Assembly (NCBI GenBank): GCA_023428065.1
Contig: JAEYZI010000054.1
Coordinates: 1 to 49,332 of the forward strand
Source: Actinomycetes bacterium
Lineage (GTDB): Bacteria; Actinomycetota; Actinomycetes; Actinomycetales; Microbacteriaceae
Reading direction: 5' to 3'
Length of the DNA stretch: 49,332 nucleotides
The notes under the pieces were generated by a model that ran no database searches, was not told the origin of the DNA, and saw only the letters and a list, made by a program, of their open reading frames with translations. Made by a program: the position numbers and the translations under genes. Shown piece by piece: positions 8,971 through 17,583 of this stretch (positions are counted from its first letter, which is position 1; every line of letters starts with the position of its first letter).

Positions 8971-9638
8971 GTACGAGCCGTCCCGTCCGCATCCAGCCGA
9001 GCATCCTCGCGGCCGACTGGGCAGACGTGCGCGGCGCGACCGAGAGCATCCGCGCCGCCGACCACGTGCACGTCGACGTCATGGACAACCACTTCGTGCC
9101 GAACCTGACCTTCGGCCCGCAGATGGTGGAGACCATCCAGCGGGTGTCGCCCGTGCCGCTCGACGTTCATCTCATGATCGACGACCCGGACCGATGGGCG
9201 CCCGGGTACGCCGAGCTCGGCGTCTTCTCGGTGACGTTCCACGCGGAGGCCGCGGCTGACCCCGTCGCGCTCGCGCGCCGCATCCGCGCGATCGGCTCGC
9301 GCGCGTCGCTCGCGCTCAAGCCGGCGACGCCCGTCGAGCCGTACCTCGACATCCTCCCGGAGTTCGATCAGGTGCTCATCATGACCGTGGAACCCGGATT
9401 CGGCGGACAGAGCTTCATGCCCGACACGATGCCGAAGCTCCGCGTCCTGCGCGAGGTCGCCGATCGTACGGGGCTCGAGCTGTGGCTCCAGGTCGACGGG
9501 GGCATCGCCCTCGACACGATCGGCATCGCCGCGGCGGCCGGTGCCGACACCTTCGTCGCGGGATCCGCGGTCTACGGCGCGGACGACGTCGACGCGGCGA
9601 TCGCGGGTCTGCGCCACGCTGCCGCGCATCCGCACTGA
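8967..9638 (+). CDS. rpe: Ribulose-phosphate 3-epimerase
   Basis: A 223-residue TIM-barrel enzyme of the pentose phosphate pathway that interconverts ribulose-5-phosphate and xylulose-5-phosphate. It has the family motifs IQPSILAADWADV, VHVDVMDNHFVPNLTFGP (metal-binding His and Asp), LDVHLMIDDP, MTVEPGFGGQSF and QVDGGI. The GTG overlaps the rsmB stop as GTGA. Length is normal. Confidence 0.97.
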   Translation: MSTSRPVRIQPSILAADWADVRGATESIRAADHVHVDVMDNHFVPNLTFGPQMVETIQRVSPVPLDVHLMIDDPDRWAPGYAELGVFSVTFHAEAAADPVALARRIRAIGSRASLALKPATPVEPYLDILPEFDQVLIMTVEPGFGGQSFMPDTMPKLRVLREVADRTGLELWLQVDGGIALDTIGIAAAAGADTFVAGSAVYGADDVDAAIAGLRHAAAHPH

Positions 9639-9684
9639 GCTCCCGCCCGCACCCCCGAACGCGCGCGTCTGGTTGACTGGAACC

Positions 9685-10053
9685 ATGACCGACAAGACCA
9701 AGCCCGAGATCGACTTCATCGAGGGACCGGAGCCCACCGAGCTCGTCATCACCGACCTCGAGGTCGGTGACGGCCCCGAGGCGACCCCGGGTGCCACCGT
9801 CGACGTGCACTACGTGGGTGTCGACTTCGAGACGGGCGAGCAGTTCGACGCCAGCTGGGATCGCGGCAGCTCCATCCAGTTCCCGCTCTCCGGCCTCATC
9901 AAGGGCTGGCAGGACGGCATCCCGGGCATGAAGGTCGGCGGCCGCCGGCAGCTCGTGTGCCCGCCGCAGTACGCCTACGGCCCGGCCGGCGCCGGCCACC
10001 GCCTCTCGGGCCGCACGCTCGTCTTCGTCATCGACCTTCTCGGCGTCCGGTGA
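9685..10053 (+). CDS. FKBP-type peptidyl-prolyl cis-trans isomerase
   Basis: A 122-residue single-domain FKBP with VDVHYVGVDFETGEQFDASW, the FPLSGLIKGWQDGIPGMKVGG pocket and CPPQYAYG. It has no signal peptide, so it is probably a cytoplasmic folding catalyst. The ATG sits six bases after TTGACT, a weak leaderless-type hexamer. It lies between rpe and hisE with no obvious functional link to either. Confidence 0.93.
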   Translation: MTDKTKPEIDFIEGPEPTELVITDLEVGDGPEATPGATVDVHYVGVDFETGEQFDASWDRGSSIQFPLSGLIKGWQDGIPGMKVGGRRQLVCPPQYAYGPAGAGHRLSGRTLVFVIDLLGVR

Positions 10054-10070
10054 CGGCATCACCCGCCCGG

Positions 10071-10076
10071 TAACCT
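10071..10076 (+). promoter_or_regulatory. Leaderless-type -10 of hisE
   Basis: TAACCT ends six bases before the hisE GTG. This would be the promoter of the his-trp gene run. Confidence 0.55.
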
Positions 10077-10082
10077 AGGCGG

Positions 10083-10346
10083 GTGAAGTCGTTCGACGCC
10101 CTCTTCGAGGAGCTCTCCGCCAAGGCCCTCGCGCGTCCCGAGGGCTCGCGAACCGTCGCGGAGCTCGATGCGGGCGTGCACGCGATCGGCAAGAAGATCG
10201 TGGAGGAGGCCGCGGAGGTCTGGATGGCGGCCGAGTACCAGTCGGACGCCGAGACCGCCGAGGAGATCTCGCAGTTGCTCTACCACCTGCAGGTGCTCAT
10301 GATCGCCAAGGGCCTCACGCTCGAGGACGTCGGCCGACATCTGTGA
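10083..10346 (+). CDS. hisE: Phosphoribosyl-ATP pyrophosphatase
   Basis: An 87-residue all-alpha MazG-like enzyme for histidine step 2. It has SRTVAELDAGVHAIGKKIVEEAAEVWMAAE, of which KKIVEEAAEVWMA is the metal-binding helix. It is a stand-alone HisE, as in other actinobacteria, with HisI encoded separately downstream. It leads the hisE-hisG pair; hisG starts 43 bases after its stop. Confidence 0.95.
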   Translation: MKSFDALFEELSAKALARPEGSRTVAELDAGVHAIGKKIVEEAAEVWMAAEYQSDAETAEEISQLLYHLQVLMIAKGLTLEDVGRHL

Positions 10347-10389
10347 ACGCGCATCCGCCGATGACCGTTCACCATCAGAAAGCACAGAC

Positions 10390-11229
10390 ATGCTGAGAAT
10401 CGCCGTGCCCAACAAGGGCACGCTGTCGGAGACCGCCGTGGAGATGCTCCGCGAGGCCGGTTACGCGACCCGTCGCGACCAGAAGGAGCTCATCGTCGCG
10501 GACCCCCGCAACGACGTCGAGTTCTTCTACCTGCGCCCGCGCGACATCGCCACCTACGTCGGCTCGGGAGCCCTCGACGTCGGCATCACGGGCCGCGACC
10601 TGCTGCTCGACTCGCACTCCGCGGCCGTCGAGGTCGACGAGCTCGACTTCGGCTCCTCGACGTTCCGCTTCGCGGGCCCCATCGGCCGCTTCGAGAGCCT
10701 CTCCGACCTCGAGGGCGTGCGCGTCGCGACGAGCTATGACGGCCTCGTGCACGACTTCCTCGCGGCGGAGGGCGTCAACGCGACGGTCGTGCGCCTCGAC
10801 GGCGCCGTCGAGTCCGCCGTGCGCCTCGGTGTCGCGGATGCCGTCGCCGACGTCGTCGAGACCGGATCCACCCTGCGCAAGCAGGGGCTGGAGATCTTCG
10901 GCCCCGTCATCCTCGAGTCGAGCGCCGTCGTGATCGCCTCCCGCGACGACGTGCCGGGGCTCGAGACGCTGCGGCGCCGCATCCAGGGCGTCATGGTCGC
11001 GCACCAGTACGTGCTCATCGACTACGACCTGCCCGCGGAGCTCGTCGACCGCGCGTCGACCATCACACCGGGCCTCGAGTCGCCGACCGTGTCGCCGCTG
11101 CGCGACTCGGGGTGGGTCGCCGTGCGCGTCATGGTGCCCCGGAGCGAGATGAACCACGTCATGGACGAGCTCTACGCGCTCGGCGCGCGCGCGATCCTCG
11201 TGAGCGCCATCCACGCCGCGAGGATCTGA
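10390..11229 (+). CDS. hisG: ATP phosphoribosyltransferase, long form
   Basis: A 279-residue enzyme for the first committed step of histidine synthesis, joining ATP and PRPP. It begins LRIAVPNKGTLSETAVEML, and DAVADVVETGSTLRKQGLEI is the PRPP-loop signature. The C-terminal 75 residues (ending in GARAILVSAIHAARI) form the ACT-like regulatory domain of HisG-L, so feedback by histidine without a HisZ partner is expected from the family. Its stop overlaps the hisF start by one base (TGATG). Confidence 0.96.
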   Translation: MLRIAVPNKGTLSETAVEMLREAGYATRRDQKELIVADPRNDVEFFYLRPRDIATYVGSGALDVGITGRDLLLDSHSAAVEVDELDFGSSTFRFAGPIGRFESLSDLEGVRVATSYDGLVHDFLAAEGVNATVVRLDGAVESAVRLGVADAVADVVETGSTLRKQGLEIFGPVILESSAVVIASRDDVPGLETLRRRIQGVMVAHQYVLIDYDLPAELVDRASTITPGLESPTVSPLRDSGWVAVRVMVPRSEMNHVMDELYALGARAILVSAIHAARI

Positions 11230-11990
11230 TGGACGTCCTGGTGCGCGTCATCCCGTGCCTCGACGTCGCCGCGGGCCGTGTCGTCAAGGGAGTCAACTTC
11301 AAGGGCCTCCGCGACGCCGGCGATCCCGTGGAGCTGGCACGCAAGTACTACGAGCAGGGCGCCGACGAGATCACCTTCCTCGACGTCACCGCGACGGTCG
11401 AAAACCGCGCGACGATGTACGAGACCGTGACGGCGACGGCCGAGCAGGTCTTCATCCCGCTCACGGTCGGCGGCGGCGTGCGCTCCGTCGACGACGTCGC
11501 GCGGCTGCTCGGGCACGGAGCCGACAAGATCGGCGTCAACTCGGCGGCGATCGCGCGGCCCGAACTCATCGGCGAGATCGCCGACCGTTTCGGTGCGCAG
11601 GTGTGCGTGCTCTCGCTCGACGTCATGCGCTCGCCCCGCACGCCGTCCGGGTTCGTCGTGACGACGCACGGCGGGCGCACCGAGACGGATCGCGACGCGC
11701 TCGAATGGGCGCGCGAGGCGATCGAGCGCGGCGCCGGCGAGCTGCTCGTCAACTCGATCGACGCGGACGGCACGAAGGAGGGCTTCGACCTCGAGCTCGT
11801 GGCCGCGATGCGGGCGATCTCGCACGTGCCGGTCATCGCGAGCGGGGGAGCGGGGGAGCTGTCCCACTTCGCCCCCGCCGTCGAGGCCGGGGCGGACGCC
11901 GTGCTCGCGGCCTCCGTCTTCCACAACGGCGAGCTCACGATCGGCGAGGTCAAGGGCGCGCTGCGCGAGGCGGGGATCGAGGTCCGATGA
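11229..11990 (+). CDS. hisF: Imidazole glycerol phosphate synthase subunit HisF (cyclase)
   Basis: A 253-residue TIM barrel that, with HisH, makes IGP and AICAR. It has VRVIPCLDVAAGRVVKGVNF (catalytic Asp of CLDV), LTVGGGVRSVDDVARLL, VLSLDVMR, LLVNSIDADGTKEGFD (second catalytic Asp) and PVIASGGAG. HisH and HisA are not in this window, so the his genes are split. Leu codons counted by eye are 14 CTC to 6 CTG, typical of the main part of the window. Confidence 0.97.
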   Translation: MDVLVRVIPCLDVAAGRVVKGVNFKGLRDAGDPVELARKYYEQGADEITFLDVTATVENRATMYETVTATAEQVFIPLTVGGGVRSVDDVARLLGHGADKIGVNSAAIARPELIGEIADRFGAQVCVLSLDVMRSPRTPSGFVVTTHGGRTETDRDALEWAREAIERGAGELLVNSIDADGTKEGFDLELVAAMRAISHVPVIASGGAGELSHFAPAVEAGADAVLAASVFHNGELTIGEVKGALREAGIEVR

Positions 11991-12358
11991 GCACCGATGT
12001 CGACGGGATCGTGGGGCGTGCGCGCTTCGACGCCCAGGGCCTCCTACCCGCGATCATCCAGCAGCACGACACGGGCCGCGTGCTCATGCTCGGCTACATG
12101 GACGCGGAGGCGCTGCGACGCACGCTCACCGAGGGTCGCGTGACGTTCTGGTCGCGCAGCCGCGCGGAGTACTGGCGCAAGGGCGACACGAGCGGCAACC
12201 GACAATACGTGAAGGGGGCCGCACTCGACTGCGACGGCGATACGCTGCTCGTCCAGGTCGAGCAGCAGGGGCCCGCCTGCCACACGGGCGCCGCGAGCTG
12301 CTTCGACGTCGACCCCCTCGATCCTGTGATCGGAGACCCCTCGGAGGCCACCGCGTGA
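11987..12358 (+). CDS. hisI: Phosphoribosyl-AMP cyclohydrolase
   Basis: A 123-residue enzyme for histidine step 3. It shows VLMLGYMDAEALRRTL, VTFWSRSRAEYWRKGDTSG, DCDGDTLLVQVEQQGPACHTG and the metal-binding Cys-His arrangement of the HisI family. The ATG overlaps the hisF stop (ATGA), and its own stop overlaps the trpE GTG, which joins the histidine and tryptophan genes physically. Confidence 0.96.
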   Translation: MSTDVDGIVGRARFDAQGLLPAIIQQHDTGRVLMLGYMDAEALRRTLTEGRVTFWSRSRAEYWRKGDTSGNRQYVKGAALDCDGDTLLVQVEQQGPACHTGAASCFDVDPLDPVIGDPSEATA

Positions 12359-13893
12359 CGACGACCGCCCGATCCGACTTCGACGCCGCCGTCGCGGCGG
12401 GGCACCGTGTCGTGCCTGTGCTGCGCGAGCTCTTCGCCGACGGCGAGACGCCTGTGGGCGTCTACCGCAAGGTCGCCGCAGCGCGACCGGGCACCTTCCT
12501 GCTCGAGTCGGCGGAACAGGGCGGCATCTGGTCGCGCTGGTCGTTCGTCGGGGCCGGGTCGCTCGGCGTGCTGACGCAGCGGCGGGACGCCGACGGAGAT
12601 CGCGCCGTCTGGATCGACTACGGGCTCGACGCCGCCCGCGCCTTCGGGGGCGAGGTCCCCGCCGCACCCCTCGAAGCCCTCGACGCGCTCTACGCCGCCT
12701 GGCGCACCCCGCCCGCCCCGGGGCACCCGCCGCTCACGGGCGGTCTCGTCGGCTTCATCGGCTGGGAGGCGGTGCGTCAGCTCGAGCACCTGCCGCAGAT
12801 CCCCCCCACCGAGGTGCCGATCCCGGGGCAGGCGCTCGCGTTCGTCTCCGAGCTCGTCGCCCTCGACCACCGCACGGGCACGGCGACGCTCATCGTGGCG
12901 GTACTCAACGACGGCGTCGAGACGCCGGATGCCGGCTGGCAGGCCGCCCAGGCGCGCCTCGACGCGCTCCAGGCGGCTCTCGCCCAGCCGTCGCCCGCGC
13001 AGCTCGCGTCGGTCGACCTCGCCGTCGACCCCGAGCCACGCCCCCGCATCGAGCGGGTCGCCTTCGAGGCTGCCGTCGTGCGCGCGAAGGAGTTCGTGCG
13101 CGACGGCGACGTCTTCCAGGTGGTCATCTCGCAGCGCTTCGACCACCCGCTTCAGGCCACGCCGCTCGAGGTCTACCGGGTGCTACGCGCCCTCAACCCA
13201 AGCCCCTACATGTACCTCCTCGCGCTCGAGACGCCGGAGGGGGAGCCGTACGCGATCGTCGGCAGCTCGCCGGAGGCGCTCGTGAAGGTGCAGCGCGGGC
13301 GCGTCTTCACGCACCCCATCGCGGGATCGCGTCCCCGCGGCGAGACCCCCGAACGCGACCTCGAGCTCGCGGACGAGCTGCTCGCCGACCCCAAGGAGCA
13401 GGCGGAGCACCTCATGCTCGTCGACCTCGCGCGCAACGACCTCTCGAAGGTCTGCCGCGCGGGCACCGTCGAGGTCACCGAGTTCATGCAGGTGGAGCGC
13501 TTCAGCCACATCATGCATCTCGTCTCGAGCGTCGAGGGCGACCTGCGCGAGGACGCGAACGCGGTCGACGTGTTCCGCGCGACCTTCCCCGCGGGAACGC
13601 TCTCGGGTGCCCCGAAGCCGCGCGCCCTCGAGATCATCGACGAGCTCGAGGTCGCCCAGCGCGGCCTCTACGGCGGGGTCGTCGGCTACTTCGACCTCGC
13701 GGGCGACGCGGATCTCGCGATCGCCATCCGCACGGCGACGCTCGTCGGTGACACCGCCTACGTGCAGGCGGGGGCGGGCCTCGTCGCCGACTCCGATCCC
13801 GCCTCGGAGCATGAGGAGGCGGTCAACAAGGCGGCGGCGCCGCTGCGCGCCGTCGCGGTCGCCAACGCCATGCGGCGGATCGAGGCGACGTGA
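12355..13893 (+). CDS. trpE: Anthranilate synthase component I
   Basis: A 512-residue chorismate-utilising enzyme, the first committed step to tryptophan. The N-terminal FLLESAEQGG contains the LLES element that forms the tryptophan feedback site. The catalytic domain has GSSPEALVK, HPIAGSRPRGETPERD, DLARNDLSKV, FSHIMHLVSSVEG and TLSGAPKPRALEII. The GTG start overlaps hisI. TrpG (amidotransferase) and TrpD are not in the window. Confidence 0.97.
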   Translation: MTTTARSDFDAAVAAGHRVVPVLRELFADGETPVGVYRKVAAARPGTFLLESAEQGGIWSRWSFVGAGSLGVLTQRRDADGDRAVWIDYGLDAARAFGGEVPAAPLEALDALYAAWRTPPAPGHPPLTGGLVGFIGWEAVRQLEHLPQIPPTEVPIPGQALAFVSELVALDHRTGTATLIVAVLNDGVETPDAGWQAAQARLDALQAALAQPSPAQLASVDLAVDPEPRPRIERVAFEAAVVRAKEFVRDGDVFQVVISQRFDHPLQATPLEVYRVLRALNPSPYMYLLALETPEGEPYAIVGSSPEALVKVQRGRVFTHPIAGSRPRGETPERDLELADELLADPKEQAEHLMLVDLARNDLSKVCRAGTVEVTEFMQVERFSHIMHLVSSVEGDLREDANAVDVFRATFPAGTLSGAPKPRALEIIDELEVAQRGLYGGVVGYFDLAGDADLAIAIRTATLVGDTAYVQAGAGLVADSDPASEHEEAVNKAAAPLRAVAVANAMRRIEAT

Positions 13894-14489
13894 CGCCCGC
13901 CCGGCTCCGAGGCGTCCTGCTCGGCGCGACCGCCGTGCTCGCGGGAGCCGTCGTGCTCGCGTGGTCGCAGCCCTGGTTCACCCTCGAGCTCGTCGCGACG
14001 AGCGGCGACCCCGCGCCCCTCGAGGTGCGAGGAGACGTCGCGGCGTCGGCGCTCGTGCCGCTCGCGCTCACGGTGCTCGCGATCTTCGCGGCGCTCGCGC
14101 TCGCCGGGCCGCTGCTGCGCGTCGTGTTCGGCGTCCTCGAGGCGCTCGTGGGGGCGTGCATCGTCGCCGTGACGGCGGTCGCGCTCGCCTCTCCTGTCGC
14201 CGCGTCGGCATCCGCGGTCACGACGGTCACGGGGGTCGCGGGAGCCGAGTCCGTCGCCGAGCTCGTGGCCGGTGTCGCGGTGAGCGCATGGCCCGCCGTC
14301 GCGATCGTGTTCGGCACGCTCATCGCGGTCGTCGGCGTCCTCGTCGCGGTGACGGCCCGGCGCTGGCCCACCTCGGGCCGCCGCTACTCGCGCACGCGCA
14401 CCGAGGCAGTCGGCGCCGACGCCTCCGACCCCATCGCGGAATGGGACGCGCTGAGCGACGGGGACGACCCCACCTCGCCCTCCCGCTAG
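13890..14489 (+). CDS. Trp biosynthesis-associated membrane protein
   Basis: A 199-residue protein with four predicted hydrophobic segments: about residues 8-26, 50-72, 78-105 and 127-155. The tail is polar and Arg/Asp-rich. Position between trpE and trpC and the WSQPWF segment after the first helix match the actinobacterial family named for this context (as Rv1610 of M. tuberculosis). Its biochemical role is unknown. The GTG overlaps the trpE stop. The hydrophobic pattern and context support the call better than any motif does. Confidence 0.85.
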   Translation: MTPARLRGVLLGATAVLAGAVVLAWSQPWFTLELVATSGDPAPLEVRGDVAASALVPLALTVLAIFAALALAGPLLRVVFGVLEALVGACIVAVTAVALASPVAASASAVTTVTGVAGAESVAELVAGVAVSAWPAVAIVFGTLIAVVGVLVAVTARRWPTSGRRYSRTRTEAVGADASDPIAEWDALSDGDDPTSPSR

Positions 14490-14537
14490 ACTGACGTCGC
14501 CCGCTGTCGCGGGCTCTCGCCGCGGGCGCTCGCCCGC
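14487..14537 (+). promoter_or_regulatory. Possible promoter and double-hairpin leader before DUF6704-trpCBA
   Basis: TAGACT (14487-14492) could be a -10 with a start near 14499. The RNA would then open with GCCCGC (14499-14504), GCGGGC (14509-14514), GCGGGC (14522-14527) and GCCCGC (14532-14537). These make either two small hairpins or one larger alternative pairing. No Trp-rich leader peptide is visible. Confidence 0.35.
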
Positions 14538-14565
14538 ATGCACCAACTCGAGAAGGAGTCCCCCT

Positions 14566-14796
14566 GTGAGCGACACGCACGATCCCGGACACGGCAATTC
14601 GCCCGCCGCGTGGGTCGCGGTGACCATCATGCTCGTGGCGTTCGCCGCCGGCACGGTCTTCTTCTGGCTGGACATGCCCGCCTTCGTGTGGGCGTCCGCG
14701 GGTCTGCTCGTCGTGGGTCTCATCGTGGGCATCGTCATGGCGAAGCTCGGCTACGGCGTCAAGGGCCCCAAGTACGTCACGAAGGCCCACGACTAG
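14566..14796 (+). CDS. Small two-helix membrane protein (DUF6704/HGxxPAAW type)
   Basis: A 76-residue protein. A His- and Gly-containing start (HDPGHGNSPAAWVAV) is followed by two transmembrane helices at about residues 16-34 and 38-60 and a short basic cytoplasmic tail. Similar HG-PAAW proteins sit beside trpC in many actinobacteria; the function is unknown. AGAAGGAG precedes the GTG at good distance. Family naming is from memory. Confidence 0.8.
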   Translation: MSDTHDPGHGNSPAAWVAVTIMLVAFAAGTVFFWLDMPAFVWASAGLLVVGLIVGIVMAKLGYGVKGPKYVTKAHD

Positions 14797-14797
14797 C

Positions 14798-15574
14798 GTG
14801 CTGTCGGAACTCGTCGCCGGGGCGGTCGAAGACGCCTCGGCCCGGCGCGCTGCCCGCAGCCTCGCCGAGGTCGAGGCGGACGCCCTCGCCGCCCCCGCCC
14901 CGCGTGACGCCCTCGCGGCGCTCGCCCCCGCCGACCGCGTCAAGATCATCGCCGAGGTCAAGCGCGCGAGCCCCTCGCGCGGTGAGCTCGCGGAGATCCG
15001 CGACCCCGCGGCACTCGCCGTGTCGTACCAGACCGGTGGCGCGAGCGCCATCAGCGTGCTCACCGAGCAGCGGCGATTCGGCGGCTCGCTCGACGACCTC
15101 CGCGACGTGCGCGCCGCCGTCGACGTGCCCGTGCTGCGCAAGGACTTCATCGTCGAGCCCTATCAGGTGTTCGAGGCTCGCGCCGCGGGCGCCGACATCG
15201 TGCTGCTCATCGTCGCCGCACTCGACCAGCAGCGGCTCGGCGAACTCCACACGCTCATCGGCGAGCTCGGCATGACCCCGCTCGTCGAGGCCCACAGCGC
15301 CGAGGAGGTCGACCGCGCGCTCGACATCGGCGCCCAGCTCGTCGGCGTCAACGCGCGTGACCTCTCGACCTTCCAGCTCGACCGCGACCTCTTCGGCACG
15401 CTCGCCTCCTCCATCCCCGCGGGCGTCATCCGCGTGGCGGAGTCGGCCGTCAGCTCGCCCGCCGACGTGGCCCACTACCGCGAGGCCGGAGCGGATGTCG
15501 TGCTCGTCGGCGAGGCGCTCGTGACGGGTGACGACCCCGTCTCGACGCTGCAGAACTTCCTGGCGGCGGGATGA
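14798..15574 (+). CDS. trpC: Indole-3-glycerol phosphate synthase
   Basis: A 258-residue TIM barrel that closes the indole ring from CdRP. It has KIIAEVKRASPSRGELAEI near residue 49, VLRKDFIVEPYQVFEARAAGAD, GVNARDLSTF and AESAVSSPADV. The GTG follows the previous stop by one base. No TrpF is present; in actinobacteria that step is usually carried by bifunctional PriA/HisA, which is also absent from the window. Confidence 0.97.
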   Translation: MLSELVAGAVEDASARRAARSLAEVEADALAAPAPRDALAALAPADRVKIIAEVKRASPSRGELAEIRDPAALAVSYQTGGASAISVLTEQRRFGGSLDDLRDVRAAVDVPVLRKDFIVEPYQVFEARAAGADIVLLIVAALDQQRLGELHTLIGELGMTPLVEAHSAEEVDRALDIGAQLVGVNARDLSTFQLDRDLFGTLASSIPAGVIRVAESAVSSPADVAHYREAGADVVLVGEALVTGDDPVSTLQNFLAAG

Positions 15575-16800
15575 GCGAGAGCATCCGCGAGAGCCTGCGC
15601 GGCCTGCCCGGACCGTTCTTCGGCACCTACGGTGGTCGCTTCATGCCGGAGTCGCTCATCGCCGCGATCGACGAGCTCGCGGCCGCCTACGACGCGGCGA
15701 AGGTCGACCCGGACTTCCAGGCGGAGCTCGCGGAGCTGCACCGCAGCTACACGGGTCGACCGTCGATCATCACCGAGGTCCCGCGGTTCGCCGACCACGC
15801 GGGCGGCGCGCGCATCTTCCTCAAGCGCGAAGACCTCAACCACACCGGCAGCCACAAGATCAACAACGTGCTCGGGCAGGCACTCCTCACGCGCCGCATC
15901 GGCAAGTCGCGCGTCATCGCCGAGACCGGCGCGGGGCAGCACGGCGTCGCGACGGCGACGGCCGCCGCCCTCTTCGGCCTCGAGTGCACGATCTACATGG
16001 GCGAGGTCGACACGCAGCGCCAGGCGCTCAACGTCGCGCGCATGCGGCTCCTCGGCGCCGAGGTGATCCCCGTCACGACGGGCTCGCGCACGCTCAAGGA
16101 CGCCATCAACGAGGCCTACCGCGAGTGGGTCACGAGCGTCGAGACCACCAACTACATCTTCGGCACGGCCGCAGGCCCGCACCCCTTCCCCGCGATGGTG
16201 CGCGACTTCCAGGCGGTCATAGGCGAGGAGGCCCGCGAGCAGCTCCTCGCCCACCTCGGGCGCCTCCCGGATGCCGTGGTCGCGTGCGTCGGGGGCGGTT
16301 CGAACGCGATCGGCATCTTCGACGCGTTCCTCGACGACCCGGAGGTCGCGCTCTACGGCATCGAGGCCGCGGGCGACGGCGTCGATACCGATCGACACGC
16401 CGCCTCGATCGAGCGCGGCCGCCCCGGCGTGCTGCACGGCGCGCGCAGCTACCTCCTGCAGGACGAGGACGGCCAGACGATCGAGTCGCACTCGATCTCG
16501 GCGGGCCTCGACTACCCGGGCATCGGCCCCGAGCACGCCTTCCTCGCCGACATCGGCCGGGCCAGCTACCTCCCGGCGACCGATACCGAGGCGATGGAGG
16601 CGCTGCGCCTCCTGAGCCGCACCGAGGGCATCATCCCCGCAATCGAGTCGGCTCACGCCCTCGCGGGCGCCCTGCGACTCGGTCGGGAGCTCGGGCCCGA
16701 GGGCGTCATCCTCGTGAACCTCTCGGGTCGCGGCGACAAGGACGTCGCGACCGCGGGCCGCTGGTTCGACCTCTTCGACGACGGCGCGGTGCAGTCGTGA
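15571..16800 (+). CDS. trpB: Tryptophan synthase beta chain
   Basis: A 409-residue PLP enzyme that condenses indole with serine. The PLP lysine lies in LNHTGSHKINNVLGQALL at about residues 90-106. ETGAGQHGVATAT and the phosphate-binding CVGGGSNAIG are intact. The ATG overlaps the trpC stop and the TGA overlaps the trpA GTG, so trpCBA is one coupled unit. Length and motifs are typical of TrpB1. Confidence 0.98.
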   Translation: MSESIRESLRGLPGPFFGTYGGRFMPESLIAAIDELAAAYDAAKVDPDFQAELAELHRSYTGRPSIITEVPRFADHAGGARIFLKREDLNHTGSHKINNVLGQALLTRRIGKSRVIAETGAGQHGVATATAAALFGLECTIYMGEVDTQRQALNVARMRLLGAEVIPVTTGSRTLKDAINEAYREWVTSVETTNYIFGTAAGPHPFPAMVRDFQAVIGEEAREQLLAHLGRLPDAVVACVGGGSNAIGIFDAFLDDPEVALYGIEAAGDGVDTDRHAASIERGRPGVLHGARSYLLQDEDGQTIESHSISAGLDYPGIGPEHAFLADIGRASYLPATDTEAMEALRLLSRTEGIIPAIESAHALAGALRLGRELGPEGVILVNLSGRGDKDVATAGRWFDLFDDGAVQS

Positions 16801-17573
16801 CGGGCGTCGCGAGCGCCCTCAACGGCTCGGGCGCGCTCATCGGCTACCTCCCGGTCGGCTTCCCCGACCTGTCCACGAGCGTCGACGCGGCCGTCGCGCT
16901 CGTCGACAACGGTTTCGACGCGATCGAGCTCGGCCTGCCCTACACGGATCCCGTCATGGACGGCCTCGCCATCCAGAAGGCGACGCAGCAGGCGATCGAG
17001 GCCGGCTTCCGGGTGCGCGACGTGTTCACGGCCGTCGAGGCGGTCCGCTCGCGCGTCGACGCGCCCGTGCTCGTGATGACGTACTGGAACCCCGTCGTGC
17101 AGTACGGGGTCGGCCGCTTCGCCGACGCCCTGCGCGACGCCGGGGGAGCCGGCCTCATCACGCCCGACATCACGCCCGACTCGGCCGAGGAGTGGATCGC
17201 CGAGAGCGACCGCACGGGCCTCGACCGCGTGTTCCTCGCGGCGCCGTCGTCGACGGATGCGCGCCTCGCCGAGACCGTCGGCGCGAGCCGCGGGTTCGTC
17301 TACGCGGTCTCCACGATGGGCATCACGGGCGCGCGCGCCGACCTCGACGCGAAGGCGCGCGCCCTTGTCACGCGGCTGAGGGCGGCCGGGGCCACCGGTC
17401 CCGAGACCATCTCGGCGTGCGTCGGCGTGGGAATATCGACCCCCGAGCAGGTGTCGGAGGTGCTCTCCTACGCCGATGGAGCGATCGTCGGCTCGGCACT
17501 CGTCACCGCTCTCGCCGACGGAGGCGTCGCGGGCCTCGCCCGCGTGGCATCCGGACTCTCACACGGAAAGTAG
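16797..17573 (+). CDS. trpA: Tryptophan synthase alpha chain
   Basis: A 258-residue TIM barrel that releases indole from indole-3-glycerol phosphate and channels it to TrpB. Motifs include LIGYLPVGFPDL, the catalytic Glu in DAIELGLPYTDPVMDG, LITPDITPDSAEEW, VYAVSTMGITGARA and ACVGVGISTPEQV. The start is GTG in the trpB stop. The next gene, lgt, begins 10 bases after its stop but has its own -10. Confidence 0.97.
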   Translation: MTGVASALNGSGALIGYLPVGFPDLSTSVDAAVALVDNGFDAIELGLPYTDPVMDGLAIQKATQQAIEAGFRVRDVFTAVEAVRSRVDAPVLVMTYWNPVVQYGVGRFADALRDAGGAGLITPDITPDSAEEWIAESDRTGLDRVFLAAPSSTDARLAETVGASRGFVYAVSTMGITGARADLDAKARALVTRLRAAGATGPETISACVGVGISTPEQVSEVLSYADGAIVGSALVTALADGGVAGLARVASGLSHGK

Positions 17574-17576
17574 ACT
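17571..17576 (+). promoter_or_regulatory. Leaderless-type -10 of lgt
   Basis: TAGACT overlaps the trpA stop and ends seven bases before the lgt GTG. It may let lgt be read independently of trp expression. Confidence 0.5.
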
Positions 17577-17583
17577 CCCGAAC

